A stretch of 64,000 nucleotides of DNA, taken from NCBI RefSeq assembly GCF_000224005.2, contig NZ_CP007031.1, positions 1,579,001 through 1,643,000 of the forward strand, given 5' to 3'. The notes under the pieces are model-generated. The model saw only the letters and a program-made list of their open reading frames with translations, did not search any database and was not told the DNA's origin. Positions 6,993-16,476 of this stretch are shown in pieces. The stretch's first letter is position 1; every line of letters starts with the position of its first letter. A program made the position numbers and the translations under genes. This DNA comes from Marichromatium purpuratum 984. GTDB lineage: Bacteria; Pseudomonadota; Gammaproteobacteria; Chromatiales; Chromatiaceae.

Positions 6993-9779
6993 ATGAACGA
7001 GACCGTGGACGACCCCGTGCTCGAGCACGACATCGAGCTGTTCACCCGGCTGCTCGGCGACGTGTTGCGCGAGCACAGTCGCAAGCGCGTGCTGGTGGTG
7101 GTCGAGCGCCTGCGCGAGGGCTTCATGCAGCTGCGCGAGGGCGAGGACGAGACGCTGCGCGCGCGCCTGCGGGCGCGCATTGAGGGGCTCGACCCGCAGA
7201 CCCTGGCCGAGGTGATCCGCGCCTTTGCGATCTATTTCGGTTTGGTCAACACCGCCGAGGAACTCAACGCCCATCTCCAGCGCATGGCGCGCGTCTCCTC
7301 CGGCGAGCGGCTGTGGCGCGGCTCCTTCGACGACACCGTGCGTCGGCTCGCCGCCGACGGGGTGGCGCCCGCACCCTTCCAGAGCCTGCTCGAGCACCTG
7401 GTCTATCTGCCGGTGTTCACCGCGCACCCCACCGAGGCGCGGCGGCGCACCATCGCCGAGATCTTCCGCCGCATCTTCCTCGCCGGGCAGGACCTGCACC
7501 GCCACCGGCTCAACGACGAGGAGCGCGAGGACAAGCTCGCCGAGATCCGCGCCCAGATCCAGATCCTGTGGAAGACCGACGAGGTGCGGGTGCACAAGCC
7601 ACAGGTCACCGATGAAGTGCGCCAGGGGCTCTATTTCTTCCGTGAGTCGCTGTTTGGCGCCGTGCCCGAGGTCTATCGCATCCTCGAGAAGGCGGTGCGC
7701 CGGGTCCACGGTGCCGCGACCGCCGCGGCGGTGCCGAGCCTGATGCGCTTCGGCTCGTGGATCGGCGGCGATCGCGACGGCAACCCCTTCGTGTGCCCCG
7801 AGACCACCGAGCTGGCGGTGCGGATGCACGCCGAGCTGGCGCTTGAGCACTATCTCGAACGGGTGGGGCGGTTGCAGCGCATGCTCAGCCACTCCAGCGC
7901 GTTGTGCGAGCCCGCGCCGGCCTTCCTCGACAGCCTCGACGCCGACGAGGACTACTGGGTCGAGACCATGGGGCAGAGCCTGCGCCGCTTCCTCAACGAG
8001 CCCTACCGGCGCAAGCTGGCGATGGTCGCCCACCGGCTCGAGGCCAACCTGGCGCGGGTGCGTGCCCGTCTCGCCGAGGCCGAGACGCTGCCGGCGGCCG
8101 GGTATTGCGATGCCCGCGCCTTCCTCGTCGACCTCCGGCTGATCCGCGACTCGCTGATCCATCACGGCGATGCCAGCGCCGCCGCCGGGCCGCTCCACGA
8201 CCTGATCCGTCTGGTCGAGACCTTCGGCTTCCATCTGGTGCAGCTCGACCTGCGCCAGGAGTCGAGCCGCCACACCGAGGCGGTGGCTGAGTTGTTCGCC
8301 CGCCAGCCCGGCGCGCCCTACTATCTCGCCTTCGACGAGTCGCAGCGCCTGCTCGCCCTGGTCGAGGCGATCGTCCACCCCCAGCCCTTCGTCATCGACA
8401 AGGCGACCCTCGGCGCGGCCACCCGCGAGACCCTGGAGACCTTCGAGACCATCGCCCGGGCGCGCGCCGAGGTCGGCGAGCAGGCGATCGGTCAGTACGT
8501 GATCTCGATGACCCATGAGGCCAGTCACGTGCTCGAGGTGATGCTGCTGGCGCGGCTGGCGGGGCTCGCCGGACGCGACCGCCAGGGCTGGTTCTGCACC
8601 CTGCAGATCGCGCCGTTGTTCGAGACCATCGACGACCTGGCGCGGATCGACGCGGTGATGGGGCGGCTGTTCACCGATCCCACCTATCGCGCGCTGCTGC
8701 GCGCCTCGGGCGATCAGCAGGAGGTGATGCTCGGCTATTCCGACTCCTGCAAGGACGGCGGCATCCTCGCCTCGGGCTGGCGTCTCTACGAGGCCCAGCG
8801 CAAGGTGATCGCGCTCGCCGACGAGCACGGCGTGGCCTGTCGGCTGTTTCACGGCCGCGGCGGCACCGTGGGGCGCGGCGGCGGGCCGACCCACGAGGCG
8901 ATCCTCGCCCAGCCGGCCGATACCGTGCACGGCCAGATCAAGTTCACCGAGCAGGGCGAGGTGCTCTCCTATCGCTACGCCAACCCCGAGACCGCGCGCT
9001 ATGAACTCACCATGGGGATCAGCGGTCTGATCAAGGCCAGCCGTTGCCTGATTGAGTCCGCCGCGCCCGAGCGCGCCGAGGACCTGGAGGTCATGGCCGA
9101 GCTGGCCGCGCACGGCGAGGCGGCCTATCGCGCGCTGGTCGGCACCGAGGGGCTGCTCGATTATTTCTATGCCTGCACCCCGGTCGACGGCATCGCGCTG
9201 CTCAACATCGGCTCGCGCCCGGCGCACCGCAGCCGCGGCGATCGCTCGCTTAGCTCGATCCGCGCCATCCCCTGGGTGTTCGGCTGGGGACAGGCGCGGC
9301 TGACCCTGCCGGGGTGGTTCGGCATCGGCACCGCGCTGGCGCGCTATCGCGGCGACGATCCCGAACGCTTGGTGCGGTTGCGGCGGATGTATGGCGAGTG
9401 GCCCTTCTTCCGGGTGCTGTTGTCGAACACCCAGATGTCGCTGTTCAAGGCCGAGATGGCGATCGCCCGTGAGTACCTGCGCCTGGCCGACGACCCGCCG
9501 CGCGCCGCGGCCCTCCTCGCGCACATCGAGGCCGAGTACCGGCTGACCCTGAGCGAGGTGCTGGCGGTCACCGAGACCGACCGGTTGCTCGCCGACCAAC
9601 CGGCGCTGCGCCGCTCGCTGCTGCGTCGCAACCGCTATCTCGACCCGCTCAACCACATCCAGGTGGTGCTGCTCGAGCGCTATCGCGGCGAGCCCGAGGC
9701 GGAGCAACGCGAGCAGTGGCTCGATCCGCTGCTGCGTTCGATCAACGCCATCGCCGCCGGGATGCGCAACACTGGTTGA
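6993..9779 (+). CDS. ppc: Phosphoenolpyruvate carboxylase
   Basis: PPC carboxylates phosphoenolpyruvate with bicarbonate to oxaloacetate, the main anaplerotic reaction in the cytoplasm. The 928-residue length is normal for bacterial PPC. The catalytic histidine motif is VFTAHPTEA (His145). Also present are GSWIGGDRDGNP, MLGYSDSCKDGG, the glycine-rich GRGGTVGRGGGPTHEA loop, FTEQGEVLSYRY and the invariant C-terminal NTG. The start ATG is the first in the frame consistent with the family N-terminus. It stands alone, with a 208-bp upstream region that could hold its promoter. Confidence 0.97.
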   Translation: MNETVDDPVLEHDIELFTRLLGDVLREHSRKRVLVVVERLREGFMQLREGEDETLRARLRARIEGLDPQTLAEVIRAFAIYFGLVNTAEELNAHLQRMARVSSGERLWRGSFDDTVRRLAADGVAPAPFQSLLEHLVYLPVFTAHPTEARRRTIAEIFRRIFLAGQDLHRHRLNDEEREDKLAEIRAQIQILWKTDEVRVHKPQVTDEVRQGLYFFRESLFGAVPEVYRILEKAVRRVHGAATAAAVPSLMRFGSWIGGDRDGNPFVCPETTELAVRMHAELALEHYLERVGRLQRMLSHSSALCEPAPAFLDSLDADEDYWVETMGQSLRRFLNEPYRRKLAMVAHRLEANLARVRARLAEAETLPAAGYCDARAFLVDLRLIRDSLIHHGDASAAAGPLHDLIRLVETFGFHLVQLDLRQESSRHTEAVAELFARQPGAPYYLAFDESQRLLALVEAIVHPQPFVIDKATLGAATRETLETFETIARARAEVGEQAIGQYVISMTHEASHVLEVMLLARLAGLAGRDRQGWFCTLQIAPLFETIDDLARIDAVMGRLFTDPTYRALLRASGDQQEVMLGYSDSCKDGGILASGWRLYEAQRKVIALADEHGVACRLFHGRGGTVGRGGGPTHEAILAQPADTVHGQIKFTEQGEVLSYRYANPETARYELTMGISGLIKASRCLIESAAPERAEDLEVMAELAAHGEAAYRALVGTEGLLDYFYACTPVDGIALLNIGSRPAHRSRGDRSLSSIRAIPWVFGWGQARLTLPGWFGIGTALARYRGDDPERLVRLRRMYGEWPFFRVLLSNTQMSLFKAEMAIAREYLRLADDPPRAAALLAHIEAEYRLTLSEVLAVTETDRLLADQPALRRSLLRRNRYLDPLNHIQVVLLERYRGEPEAEQREQWLDPLLRSINAIAAGMRNTG

Positions 9780-9933
9780 ACACACCGCCGCCCGCGTGGC
9801 GCCGGGAACGAATATCCTTATTGAAAAAACGGCTTTGAACCACAGAAGATGAAATCACGCGCATCTGCGCGCGGCGGTCAGCGTGGCCGACGCTGGCGCC
9901 TCGCGTCACCCGACTCATTCAGATCCCATCGCC

Positions 9934-10059
9934 ATGAACGATCCCGATTCCAACCGTTCCACCCCCGCTCGTCCGGCGCTCGGCGCCAGGGCGCTGGGGG
10001 GGGTGCTGCTCTTCTTCAGCGTCGGCCTGGTCTCCTGTCAGGCCTTGTTCTCATGGTGA
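9934..10059 (+). CDS. Small membrane ORF of 41 residues upstream of xpaC
   Basis: This short frame encodes a polar N-terminus (MNDPDSNRSTPARPALGAR) followed by one hydrophobic segment (ALGGVLLFFSVGLVSCQALF) that looks like a single membrane helix. Its TGA stop overlaps the ATG of the xpaC-like gene by seven bases, the geometry of translational coupling. It matches no family I know. It may be a leader that couples translation or a small membrane partner of the XpaC/TelA pair. Confidence 0.45.
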   Translation: MNDPDSNRSTPARPALGARALGGVLLFFSVGLVSCQALFSW

Positions 10060-10928
10060 GCAGCGGGGCCGGACGGCTCGGCGAGCTGCTGCGCGAGGGC
10101 GTGGTGGCGCGCGAGACGCCGCGCGCGCCGCGGCTGCGCGGGCTGCTGCTGTTCGTGCTGCCGCTGCCGCTGCTGTTCGGCGCGCTGATCGCGCTCGGCG
10201 CCGGACGGCTGGAGTCCTTCCTCGCCGACGCCAGCGGCTTCGCGCTGTTCATGGCCGCGGCCTATCTCACCCGGCGCGGTATCCGCGAGGCGCACCTGCA
10301 GGATCGCCGCCGGCGCTTCGCGCGGCTGCCGCGGGTGCGGCTGCAGACCCTCGGCGGGCTGCTGGTGGCGCTCGCCACCGGCTGGTGCGTGCTGGTCTCG
10401 CTGGGGCAGGGGGCGGGGCTCGCGCTCGCCTTCGCCGCAGTCGCGCTGCTCGGCTTCCATCTCAGCTACGGGCTGATGCCGGAGGCGCCCGAGCAGCCCT
10501 TCGACTTCTCGGATGCGCGCGCACGCAAGGTCGCCGCGGCGCTCGCCGAGGCCGAGCAGAAGCTCATCGAGGTCGAGACCGCCGCCGCGCGCATCGCCAA
10601 CCCCGAACTCAAGGCGCGGCTCGGGCGCATCGCGCTCAAGGGACGGCGTATCCTCGAGCAGATCGCCGAGCGTCCGACCGATCTGTTCCGCGCGCGCAAG
10701 TTCCTCAACGTCTATCTCGACGGCGTGCGTCAGGTTACCGACGGCTATGCCCGCACCCACCGTCAGGCCGACGTGCTGGCGCTGGAGGAGAACTTCCGCG
10801 GCGTGTTGGTCACCGTCGAGGAGGTCTTCGACGAGCAGCACCAGCGCCTGCTCGACAGCGACCTGATGGACCTCGACGTACGCATCGAGGTGCTCAAGCA
10901 GCAGCTCGAGCGCGAGGGCCTGAGCTAG
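10053..10928 (+). CDS. XpaC-like protein (5-bromo-4-chloroindolyl phosphate hydrolysis family)
   Basis: The 291-residue protein has two pairs of hydrophobic segments in its first 140 residues (LLLFVLPLPLLFGALIALGA, FALFMAAAYL, LLVALATGWCVLVSLGQGAG, LAFAAVALLGFHLSYGL). They are followed by a helical cytoplasmic domain (about 150-291) with KVAAALAEAEQKLIEVE and ILEQIAERPTDLFRARKFLNVYLDGV. XpaC-family genes are usually next to telA, as here. The biochemical role is not known. The ATG at 10053 overlaps the stop of the small upstream ORF. Confidence 0.72.
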   Translation: MVSSGAGRLGELLREGVVARETPRAPRLRGLLLFVLPLPLLFGALIALGAGRLESFLADASGFALFMAAAYLTRRGIREAHLQDRRRRFARLPRVRLQTLGGLLVALATGWCVLVSLGQGAGLALAFAAVALLGFHLSYGLMPEAPEQPFDFSDARARKVAAALAEAEQKLIEVETAAARIANPELKARLGRIALKGRRILEQIAERPTDLFRARKFLNVYLDGVRQVTDGYARTHRQADVLALEENFRGVLVTVEEVFDEQHQRLLDSDLMDLDVRIEVLKQQLEREGLS

Positions 10929-10977
10929 TCGCCCGGCGCGCGCCGTCCTCACCCGTTTTCCCCGGAGATCAACCGCA

Positions 10978-12108
10978 GTGAGCCAATCCCAGTATCCCCA
11001 GAGCGCCAGTGGGCGCGCCGTCCCCGCCGAGTCGATGTCCGAGTTCGGGCTGCCCGAGCACGGCGGTGTCGACGAGGCCGAGGTCGAGCGCCTGCTCGGC
11101 GAACTCGACTTCCGCGACGCGCACTCGGTGATGTTCTTCGGCGCCAAGGCCCAGCAGCGTCTCACCGAGGTCTCGGACCGGATGCTCGAGGGCGTGCGCG
11201 CCAAGGACACCGGCCCGGCCGGCGCCGCGCTCAGCGAGATGGTCACCACCCTCAAGGGCTTCGACGTCGAGGGGCTCGATCCCAACCGCCGTCAGGGCTG
11301 GTTCTCCAAGCTCCTCGGCAAGACCCGGCCGATCGCCCGCTTCCTCGAGGAGTACGAGGCGGTGCGCGACCAGATCGAGGACATCTCGCGCGCGCTCGAG
11401 GGCCACAAGACCCAGCTGCTCACCGACGTCACCGCACTCGATCGGCTCTATGCCGCCAATCTCGACTATTTCCGTGCGCTCGAGTCCTATATCCTCGCCG
11501 GCGAGCGCAAGCTCGCCGAACTCGACGAGCGGGCGATTCCGGCGCTCGTCGCCCAGGTCGAGGCCGGCGCCGACATGGTCGAGGCGCAGCGGCTGCGCGA
11601 CCTGCGCGGCGCGCGCGACGACCTGGAACGGCGCGTCCACGACCTCAGGCTCACCCGTCAGGTGGCGATGCAGGGGCTGCCGAGCATCCGTCTGGTGCAG
11701 GAGAACGACAAGGGGCTGATCAACAAGATCAACTCCACCCTGGTCAACACCGTGCCGCTGTGGCGCCAGCAGCTCGCCCAGGCGGTGACCATCTTCCGCT
11801 CGGCCGAGGCGGCCGACACCCTCAAGGCGGCCACCGACCTCACCAACGAGCTGCTCCAGGCCAACGCCGCCAACCTCAAGTCGGCCAACGCCGAGGCGCG
11901 GCGCCAGATCGAGCGTGGGGTGTTCGACATCGAGGCGGTCAAGCAGGCCAACCGCAGCCTGATCGAGACCATCGAGGAGAGCCTGCAGATCGCCGATGCT
12001 GGCAAGCGCGCGCGTGCCGAGGCCAACGCCGAGCTGACGCGTCTGGAGGCCGATCTGCGCGCCACGCTCAGTGCCGCCAGCGCCCGAAGCAGCGCCGAGC
12101 GCGGTTGA
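10978..12108 (+). CDS. TelA-like toxic anion resistance protein
   Basis: The 376-residue, almost wholly helical soluble protein matches the TelA/KlaA family. Family-like stretches are [32 protein letters not shown]-like helices, [28 protein letters not shown] and [17 protein letters not shown]. The family was named for tellurite resistance, but the general role is thought to be in envelope stress. The start is a GTG preceded by GGAG. It follows the xpaC-like gene after 49 bp and is probably cotranscribed with it. Confidence 0.85.
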   Translation: MSQSQYPQSASGRAVPAESMSEFGLPEHGGVDEAEVERLLGELDFRDAHSVMFFGAKAQQRLTEVSDRMLEGVRAKDTGPAGAALSEMVTTLKGFDVEGLDPNRRQGWFSKLLGKTRPIARFLEEYEAVRDQIEDISRALEGHKTQLLTDVTALDRLYAANLDYFRALESYILAGERKLAELDERAIPALVAQVEAGADMVEAQRLRDLRGARDDLERRVHDLRLTRQVAMQGLPSIRLVQENDKGLINKINSTLVNTVPLWRQQLAQAVTIFRSAEAADTLKAATDLTNELLQANAANLKSANAEARRQIERGVFDIEAVKQANRSLIETIEESLQIADAGKRARAEANAELTRLEADLRATLSAASARSSAERG

Positions 12109-12178
12109 GCGGGGGCGGGCGGGGGCGGGCGGGGCGATCGCGATCGAACTCCGCTCTTCCATTTCTCGCAAGATTCTG

Positions 12179-12245
12179 TATATTTACGCGTTTACCCGCG
12201 GGGTGTCCCGCATCGCTAACAGTTCAGTCTGAGCCAGGACAGCAC
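12179..12245 (+). promoter_or_regulatory. Candidate promoter and leader of the rpsP operon
   Basis: An AT-rich pocket in otherwise GC-rich DNA contains TATATT at 12179-12184, a good -10 element, 62 bp upstream of the rpsP start. No convincing -35 hexamer lies at the right distance. The region just before it (12113-12136) is a short G-rich tandem repeat of the GGGGGCGGGC type. Confidence 0.35.
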
Positions 12246-12509
12246 ATGGTCACGATTCGTTTGTCCCGTGGTGGTTCGAAGAAGAACCCCTTCTATCAGG
12301 TCGTTGTTGCCGACGTGCGCGCCAAGCGCGACGGTCGCTACATCGAGCGCCTCGGTTTCTACAACCCGAATGCCAAGGGTGGTGAGGTCGAGCTGCGCAT
12401 CAACCGCGAGCGCGCCGACTACTGGCTCGGCCAGGGCGCCCAGCCGACCGACCGCGCCGCGCAGCTGCTCAAGCAGGCTGCCAAGGACGTCGAGGCCGTC
12501 GCGGCCTGA
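12246..12509 (+). CDS. rpsP: 30S ribosomal protein S16
   Basis: The 87-residue protein carries the S16 N-terminus [20 protein letters not shown] and the block [15 protein letters not shown]16 binds 16S rRNA in the 5' and central domains and is needed for 30S assembly. It is the first gene of the conserved rpsP-rimM-trmD-rplS operon. The ATG at 12246 matches the universal S16 start; the longer open frame upstream overlaps telA out of frame and is not used. Confidence 0.97.
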   Translation: MVTIRLSRGGSKKNPFYQVVVADVRAKRDGRYIERLGFYNPNAKGGEVELRINRERADYWLGQGAQPTDRAAQLLKQAAKDVEAVAA

Positions 12510-12520
12510 GACGGCACGGG

Positions 12521-13045
12521 ATGACGGGCGCGATGACTGATCGGTCGCCGTCGACGCGGCGCATCGTGCTCGGGCGCATTGCCGGCGTCTATGGCGTGCG
12601 CGGCTGGGTGCGGGTGTTCTCCGAGACCGATCCACGTGAGGGCATCCTCCACTACAGCCAATGGCTGCTCGGTCCCGAGGCGCGGCCCCGCAAGCTCTGC
12701 GAGGGCAAGCGTCACGGCAAGGGTCTGGTCGCCCGGCTCGAGGGCTGCGATGACCGTGATCAGGCCGCCGCGCTGGTCGGTCAGGAGATCGCCATCACCC
12801 GCGATCAACTGCCGCCGCCGCGCGCCGACGAGTTCTACTGGTGCGACCTCGAGCAGCTCGAGGTGCACACCACCGAAGGGCAGTCGCTCGGTCGCATCAG
12901 CCACCTGTTCGCCACCGGCGCCAACGACGTGCTGGTGGTGAAGGGTGAGCGCGAGCGACTGATCCCCTTCGTGTGGGAAGATGTCGTCAAGCAGGTGGAC
13001 TTCGCCGCCGGCCGCGTCGAGGTCGACTGGGACCCCGACTTCTGA
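12521..13045 (+). CDS. rimM: Ribosome maturation factor RimM
   Basis: RimM binds S19 in the 30S head and assists 16S rRNA processing. The 174-residue protein shows the N-terminal [20 protein letters not shown] block, the central [12 protein letters not shown] (PRC-barrel) block and a C-terminal [15 protein letters not shown] second in-frame ATG at 12533 is an equally possible start. It lies 11 bp downstream of rpsP in the operon. Confidence 0.95.
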   Translation: MTGAMTDRSPSTRRIVLGRIAGVYGVRGWVRVFSETDPREGILHYSQWLLGPEARPRKLCEGKRHGKGLVARLEGCDDRDQAAALVGQEIAITRDQLPPPRADEFYWCDLEQLEVHTTEGQSLGRISHLFATGANDVLVVKGERERLIPFVWEDVVKQVDFAAGRVEVDWDPDF

Positions 13046-13079
13046 GCGGCCCCGAGGCCGAACAGAGAGTCCATGCGCC

Positions 13080-13829
13080 ATGCGTTTCGACGTCATCACC
13101 CTGTTCCCCGAGATGTTCGGCACCTTCGCCGAACAGGGCGTCACCGGGCGGGCGCTGACCCGTGGGCTGGCTGCGTTGCAGCTGTGGAATCCGCGCGATT
13201 TCACCCACGACGTGCACCGCACCGTCGACGATCGTCCCTACGGGGGCGGACCGGGGATGGTGATGAAGGTCGAGCCGCTGCGCGCGGCCATCGCCGCCGC
13301 GCGCGCGGCGGCGCCGGCGAGCCGGGTCGCCTATCTCTCGCCCCAGGGGCGGGTGCTCGATCAGGCCGCGATGGTCGAGATCGCCACGCAACCGGGGTGG
13401 ATCCTGCTCGCCGGGCGCTACGAGGGTGTCGACGAGCGGCTGATCGAGGGGCACGTCGACGAGGAATGGTCAATCGGAGACTATGTCCTCAGCGGCGGCG
13501 AGCTGCCGGCCATGGTGGTGATGGACGCGGTGATCCGGCTGCTGCCGGGCGCGCTCGGACACGCCGATTCGGCGCGTCAGGATTCACACATGGACGGGCT
13601 ACTGGACTGCCCCCATTACACACGACCGGAGCGGATCGACGGAGAGGAGGTCCCTGCGGTGCTGGTCGGCGGCGATCACCGCGCGATCGAACGTTGGCGG
13701 TTGCGCCAGGCGCTAGGGCGGACCTGGTTGCGCCGACCGGAAATGCTGGAGCGGCGAGGCCTGAGTGCGGACGAACAGGCGCTGCTCGATGACTTCGTCC
13801 GGGCCCATCATGCCGATGGCGCCGGGTAA
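13080..13829 (+). CDS. trmD: tRNA (guanine(37)-N1)-methyltransferase
   Basis: TrmD methylates G37 next to the anticodon of tRNAs reading CNN/CGG codons and prevents +1 frameshifting. The 249-residue protein begins [13 protein letters not shown] and has the SPOUT trefoil-knot signatures [15 protein letters not shown] and [11 protein letters not shown], plus [11 protein letters not shown]. The ATG is 35 bp after rimM within the same operon. Confidence 0.97.
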   Translation: MRFDVITLFPEMFGTFAEQGVTGRALTRGLAALQLWNPRDFTHDVHRTVDDRPYGGGPGMVMKVEPLRAAIAAARAAAPASRVAYLSPQGRVLDQAAMVEIATQPGWILLAGRYEGVDERLIEGHVDEEWSIGDYVLSGGELPAMVVMDAVIRLLPGALGHADSARQDSHMDGLLDCPHYTRPERIDGEEVPAVLVGGDHRAIERWRLRQALGRTWLRRPEMLERRGLSADEQALLDDFVRAHHADGAG

Positions 13830-13850
13830 GAACAGGAGCCTAAGGAAACC

Positions 13851-14195
13851 ATGAGCAACATCATTCAACAGCTCGAGAACGAGCAGATCACCCGTGAAGT
13901 GCCGGATTTCGCCCCGGGCGACACCGTCGTCGTCCAGGTGCGCGTGAAGGAAGGCAACCGTGAGCGCCTGCAGGCGTTCGAGGGCGTGGTGATCGCCATC
14001 CGTAACCGCGGTCTGAACTCCGCCTTCACCGTGCGCAAGATCTCCCACGGCGAGGGCGTCGAGCGCGTCTTCCAGACCCACAGCCCGACCATCGCCGGGA
14101 TCGAGGTCAAGCGCAAGGGCGACGTGCGTCGCGCCAAGCTCTACTACCTGCGCGAGCGTTCCGGCAAGGCCGCCCGCATCAAGGAAAAGGTCTGA
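13851..14195 (+). CDS. rplS: 50S ribosomal protein L19
   Basis: The 114-residue protein has the L19 features [32 protein letters not shown] and [22 protein letters not shown]19 lies at the 30S-50S interface. The start has a clear AAGGAA ribosome binding site. It is the last gene of the rpsP operon and is followed after 46 bp by sbcB on the same strand. Confidence 0.98.
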   Translation: MSNIIQQLENEQITREVPDFAPGDTVVVQVRVKEGNRERLQAFEGVVIAIRNRGLNSAFTVRKISHGEGVERVFQTHSPTIAGIEVKRKGDVRRAKLYYLRERSGKAARIKEKV

Positions 14196-14241
14196 GGTTC
14201 GTGGCGGCCGCCCGCCCGGGCGGTCGCGCGTTCTGGACGCC

Positions 14242-15675
14242 TTGTCCCGGACCTTCCTCTGGCACGATTACGAGACCTGGGGCGCCGACCCCCGGCGTGA
14301 TCGTGCCTGTCAGTTCGCCGCTGTGCGCACCAATGCCGAGCTCGAAGAGATCGGCGATCCGCTGGTGCTCTACTGCCGCCCGGCCACCGACCTGCTGCCC
14401 CATCCCGACGCCTGCCTGATCACCGGCATCACGCCGCAGCTGGCCGCGCGCGAGGGGGTGTGCGAGGCCGAGTTCGCCGCCGCCATCCATGCCGAACTGG
14501 CCACCCCCGGTACCTGCGGGGTCGGTTACAACAGCCTGCGCTTCGATGACGAGGTCACCCGTCATCTGCTCTATCGCAACCTGTTCGATCCCTACGCCCG
14601 CGAGTGGCGCAACGGCAACTCGCGCTGGGACCTGATCGACACCCTGCGTCTGGCCCACGCGCTGCGCCCCGAGGGCATCGCCTGGCCGCGACACGAGGAC
14701 GGCTCCACCTCGTTCCGGCTCGAGGCGCTGAGCGCGGCCAACGGCATCGAGCACGGTCAGGCGCACGACGCGCTGGCCGACGTGCGCGCCACCATCGCCC
14801 TGGCGCGGCTGCTCAAGCGTGCCCAGCCGCGGCTGTTCGACTACGCCCTGACGCTGCGCGACAAGCGCCAGGCGCGCGCGCTGATCGATCGCGGACAGCC
14901 GCTGCTCCACGCCTCGGCGCGCTACCCGGCCGCACTCGGCTGCATCGCCCCGATCGCCGCGCTCGCCCCCCATCCGGGCAACCCTAACGGGGTGCTCTGT
15001 TTCGACCTGCGCCACCACCCGGCGCTGCTGCTCGACACCCCGGTCGATGAGCTGCGCGCGCGTCTGTTCACCCCGGCCGCGGCGCGCGGCGCCGATGTGC
15101 AGCGCCCGCCGCTCAAGACCGTGCACCTCAACCGCGCCCCGGTGCTCGCCCCGCTCAAGACCCTGGGGGCGGAGGCCGCGGCGCGCTGGCAGATCGACCC
15201 CGCTGCGGTCGAACAGCACGCCCGCTTCGCCGCCGAGCACGCCGCCGAGCTGGCCAAGCGGGCGCGGGCGCTGTTCGACACCCCGCCCGCGGCCGAGACC
15301 GACCCCGACCTGATGCTCTACGGCGGCGGCTTCCTTGGCGATCGCGACCGCCGCCTGCTCGACGAGCTGCGGCGCTTGCCGCCGGCGCAGCTCGTCGGGC
15401 TCGCCCCGGCGTTCGAGGACCCGCGCCTGCCGGAGATGCTGTTTCGCTACCGCGCGCGCAACTGGCCCGAGACCCTCTCACCGGAGGAGCGCGAGCGCTG
15501 GGACGGCTATCGTCTGGCGCGTCTGACCGAGCCCGATGGGGGCGCGAGCCTCACCATCGACGACTTCGAGCAGCGGCTTGCCGAACTCGACGCCGAGGGC
15601 CTCGACCCCGCCCGCGCCCGCGTGCTCGAAGCGCTCGCCGACTGGGCCGAGCAGGTCCTCGACATCGCCCCCTGA
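14242..15675 (+). CDS. sbcB: Exodeoxyribonuclease I
   Basis: Exonuclease I degrades single-stranded DNA 3' to 5' in recombination and mismatch repair. The 477-residue protein has the DEDD exonuclease start FLWHDYETWG (Asp9 and Glu11), GYNSLRFDDEVTRHLLYRN, NSRWDLIDTLR and AHDALADVRATI. The C-terminal SH3-like and helical extension typical of the E. coli enzyme is also present (FRYRARNWPETLSPEE). The start is a TTG, which fits the family N-terminus; no ATG is available close by. Confidence 0.95.
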   Translation: MSRTFLWHDYETWGADPRRDRACQFAAVRTNAELEEIGDPLVLYCRPATDLLPHPDACLITGITPQLAAREGVCEAEFAAAIHAELATPGTCGVGYNSLRFDDEVTRHLLYRNLFDPYAREWRNGNSRWDLIDTLRLAHALRPEGIAWPRHEDGSTSFRLEALSAANGIEHGQAHDALADVRATIALARLLKRAQPRLFDYALTLRDKRQARALIDRGQPLLHASARYPAALGCIAPIAALAPHPGNPNGVLCFDLRHHPALLLDTPVDELRARLFTPAAARGADVQRPPLKTVHLNRAPVLAPLKTLGAEAAARWQIDPAAVEQHARFAAEHAAELAKRARALFDTPPAAETDPDLMLYGGGFLGDRDRRLLDELRRLPPAQLVGLAPAFEDPRLPEMLFRYRARNWPETLSPEERERWDGYRLARLTEPDGGASLTIDDFEQRLAELDAEGLDPARARVLEALADWAEQVLDIAP

Positions 15676-15682
15676 GCCGCCC

Positions 15683-16396
15683 TCAGCAGGCCAGCTCCAC
15701 CGACAGTACGCGGATGTACTGCTCGTCGAACTCCCAGCGGATATTGCGATCGTAGAGCTGCAGCCCGAAGCGGCGCCGCTCTGGGTAGCGGTCCATGTAG
15801 CCGGGGCGCGGATCCTGGGTCAACACCTGCTCGATCAGCGCGCGCAGCCCCAGTCGACCGTCCGGGTCGGCCTGGGCGATGCCCTCGAGCGCGGCGGCCT
15901 CGAAGCGGATCGGGCGCAGACACACCACCCGCTCCTGGGCAAAGCCGCTGCGCGCGTCGTGCAGCGCGTCGGCATAGGGGACATAAGGCTTGATGTCGAG
16001 CACCGGGGTGCCGTCGAGCAGATCGATCCCGCGCAGCTTCAGCGCCAGTCCGTTGCCGTCGCGTTCCAGCCCCTCGTGCGCCACCGCCGAGATGCCGATC
16101 GGGTTGGGCCGATAGGGCGCGCGACTGGCGAACACCCCCACCGTCGCGCGCCCGCCGAGCCGGGGCGGGCGCACCGTCGGGCGCCACCCGGCATCGAGAC
16201 AGTCGTCGTGGAAGACGAACACCACCCAGACGTGAGAGAAACCCTCCAGCGCCTTGAACGCCTCCTCGCGGGCGTACTCGGGACAGAGTTCGAGCCGGGC
16301 GTGGGCGGCCTCGACCAGTCGCGGCTGGCGAGGGATGCCGAACTTGTCGGTATAGGGCGAGCGGATGAAACCAATGGGGTCGAAACTGAAGGACAT
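15683..16396 (-). CDS. trmO: tRNA (N6-threonylcarbamoyladenosine(37)-N6)-methyltransferase TrmO
   Basis: TrmO methylates t6A37 of threonine tRNAs. The 237-residue protein has the class VIII SAM-binding beta-barrel blocks FDPIGFIRSPYTDKFGIPRQP, GFSHVWVVFVFH, VGVFASRAPYRPNPIGIS and LLDGTPVLDIKPYVPYAD. A C-terminal extension of about 80 residues, seen in the E. coli (YaeB) type, includes RRRFGLQLYDRNIRWEFD. It converges on sbcB with 7 bp between the stop codons. Confidence 0.92.
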   Translation of the reverse strand: MSFSFDPIGFIRSPYTDKFGIPRQPRLVEAAHARLELCPEYAREEAFKALEGFSHVWVVFVFHDDCLDAGWRPTVRPPRLGGRATVGVFASRAPYRPNPIGISAVAHEGLERDGNGLALKLRGIDLLDGTPVLDIKPYVPYADALHDARSGFAQERVVCLRPIRFEAAALEGIAQADPDGRLGLRALIEQVLTQDPRPGYMDRYPERRRFGLQLYDRNIRWEFDEQYIRVLSVELAC

Positions 16397-16476
16397 CGAG
16401 ACTCCGTGTGCGTGTGGACCCTGAGCCGGGCGCGGGCGCCCGGCAAAAGGGTCCAGCCTACCATTTCGGCGCCGTC

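Noticed and set aside
6849-9785. Very long open frame antisense to ppc (978 codons)
   Set aside because: It mirrors an unmistakable PPC gene. In DNA this GC-rich, the antisense frame is often free of stop codons, and its translation is a low-complexity mix without family similarity. The same applies to long antisense frames over cheA, the MCP gene and the hybrid kinase.
14208-14223. GC-rich hairpin between rplS and sbcB as a terminator
   Set aside because: The symmetric core leaves almost no loop and there is no T-run; it may be chance in such GC-rich DNA.
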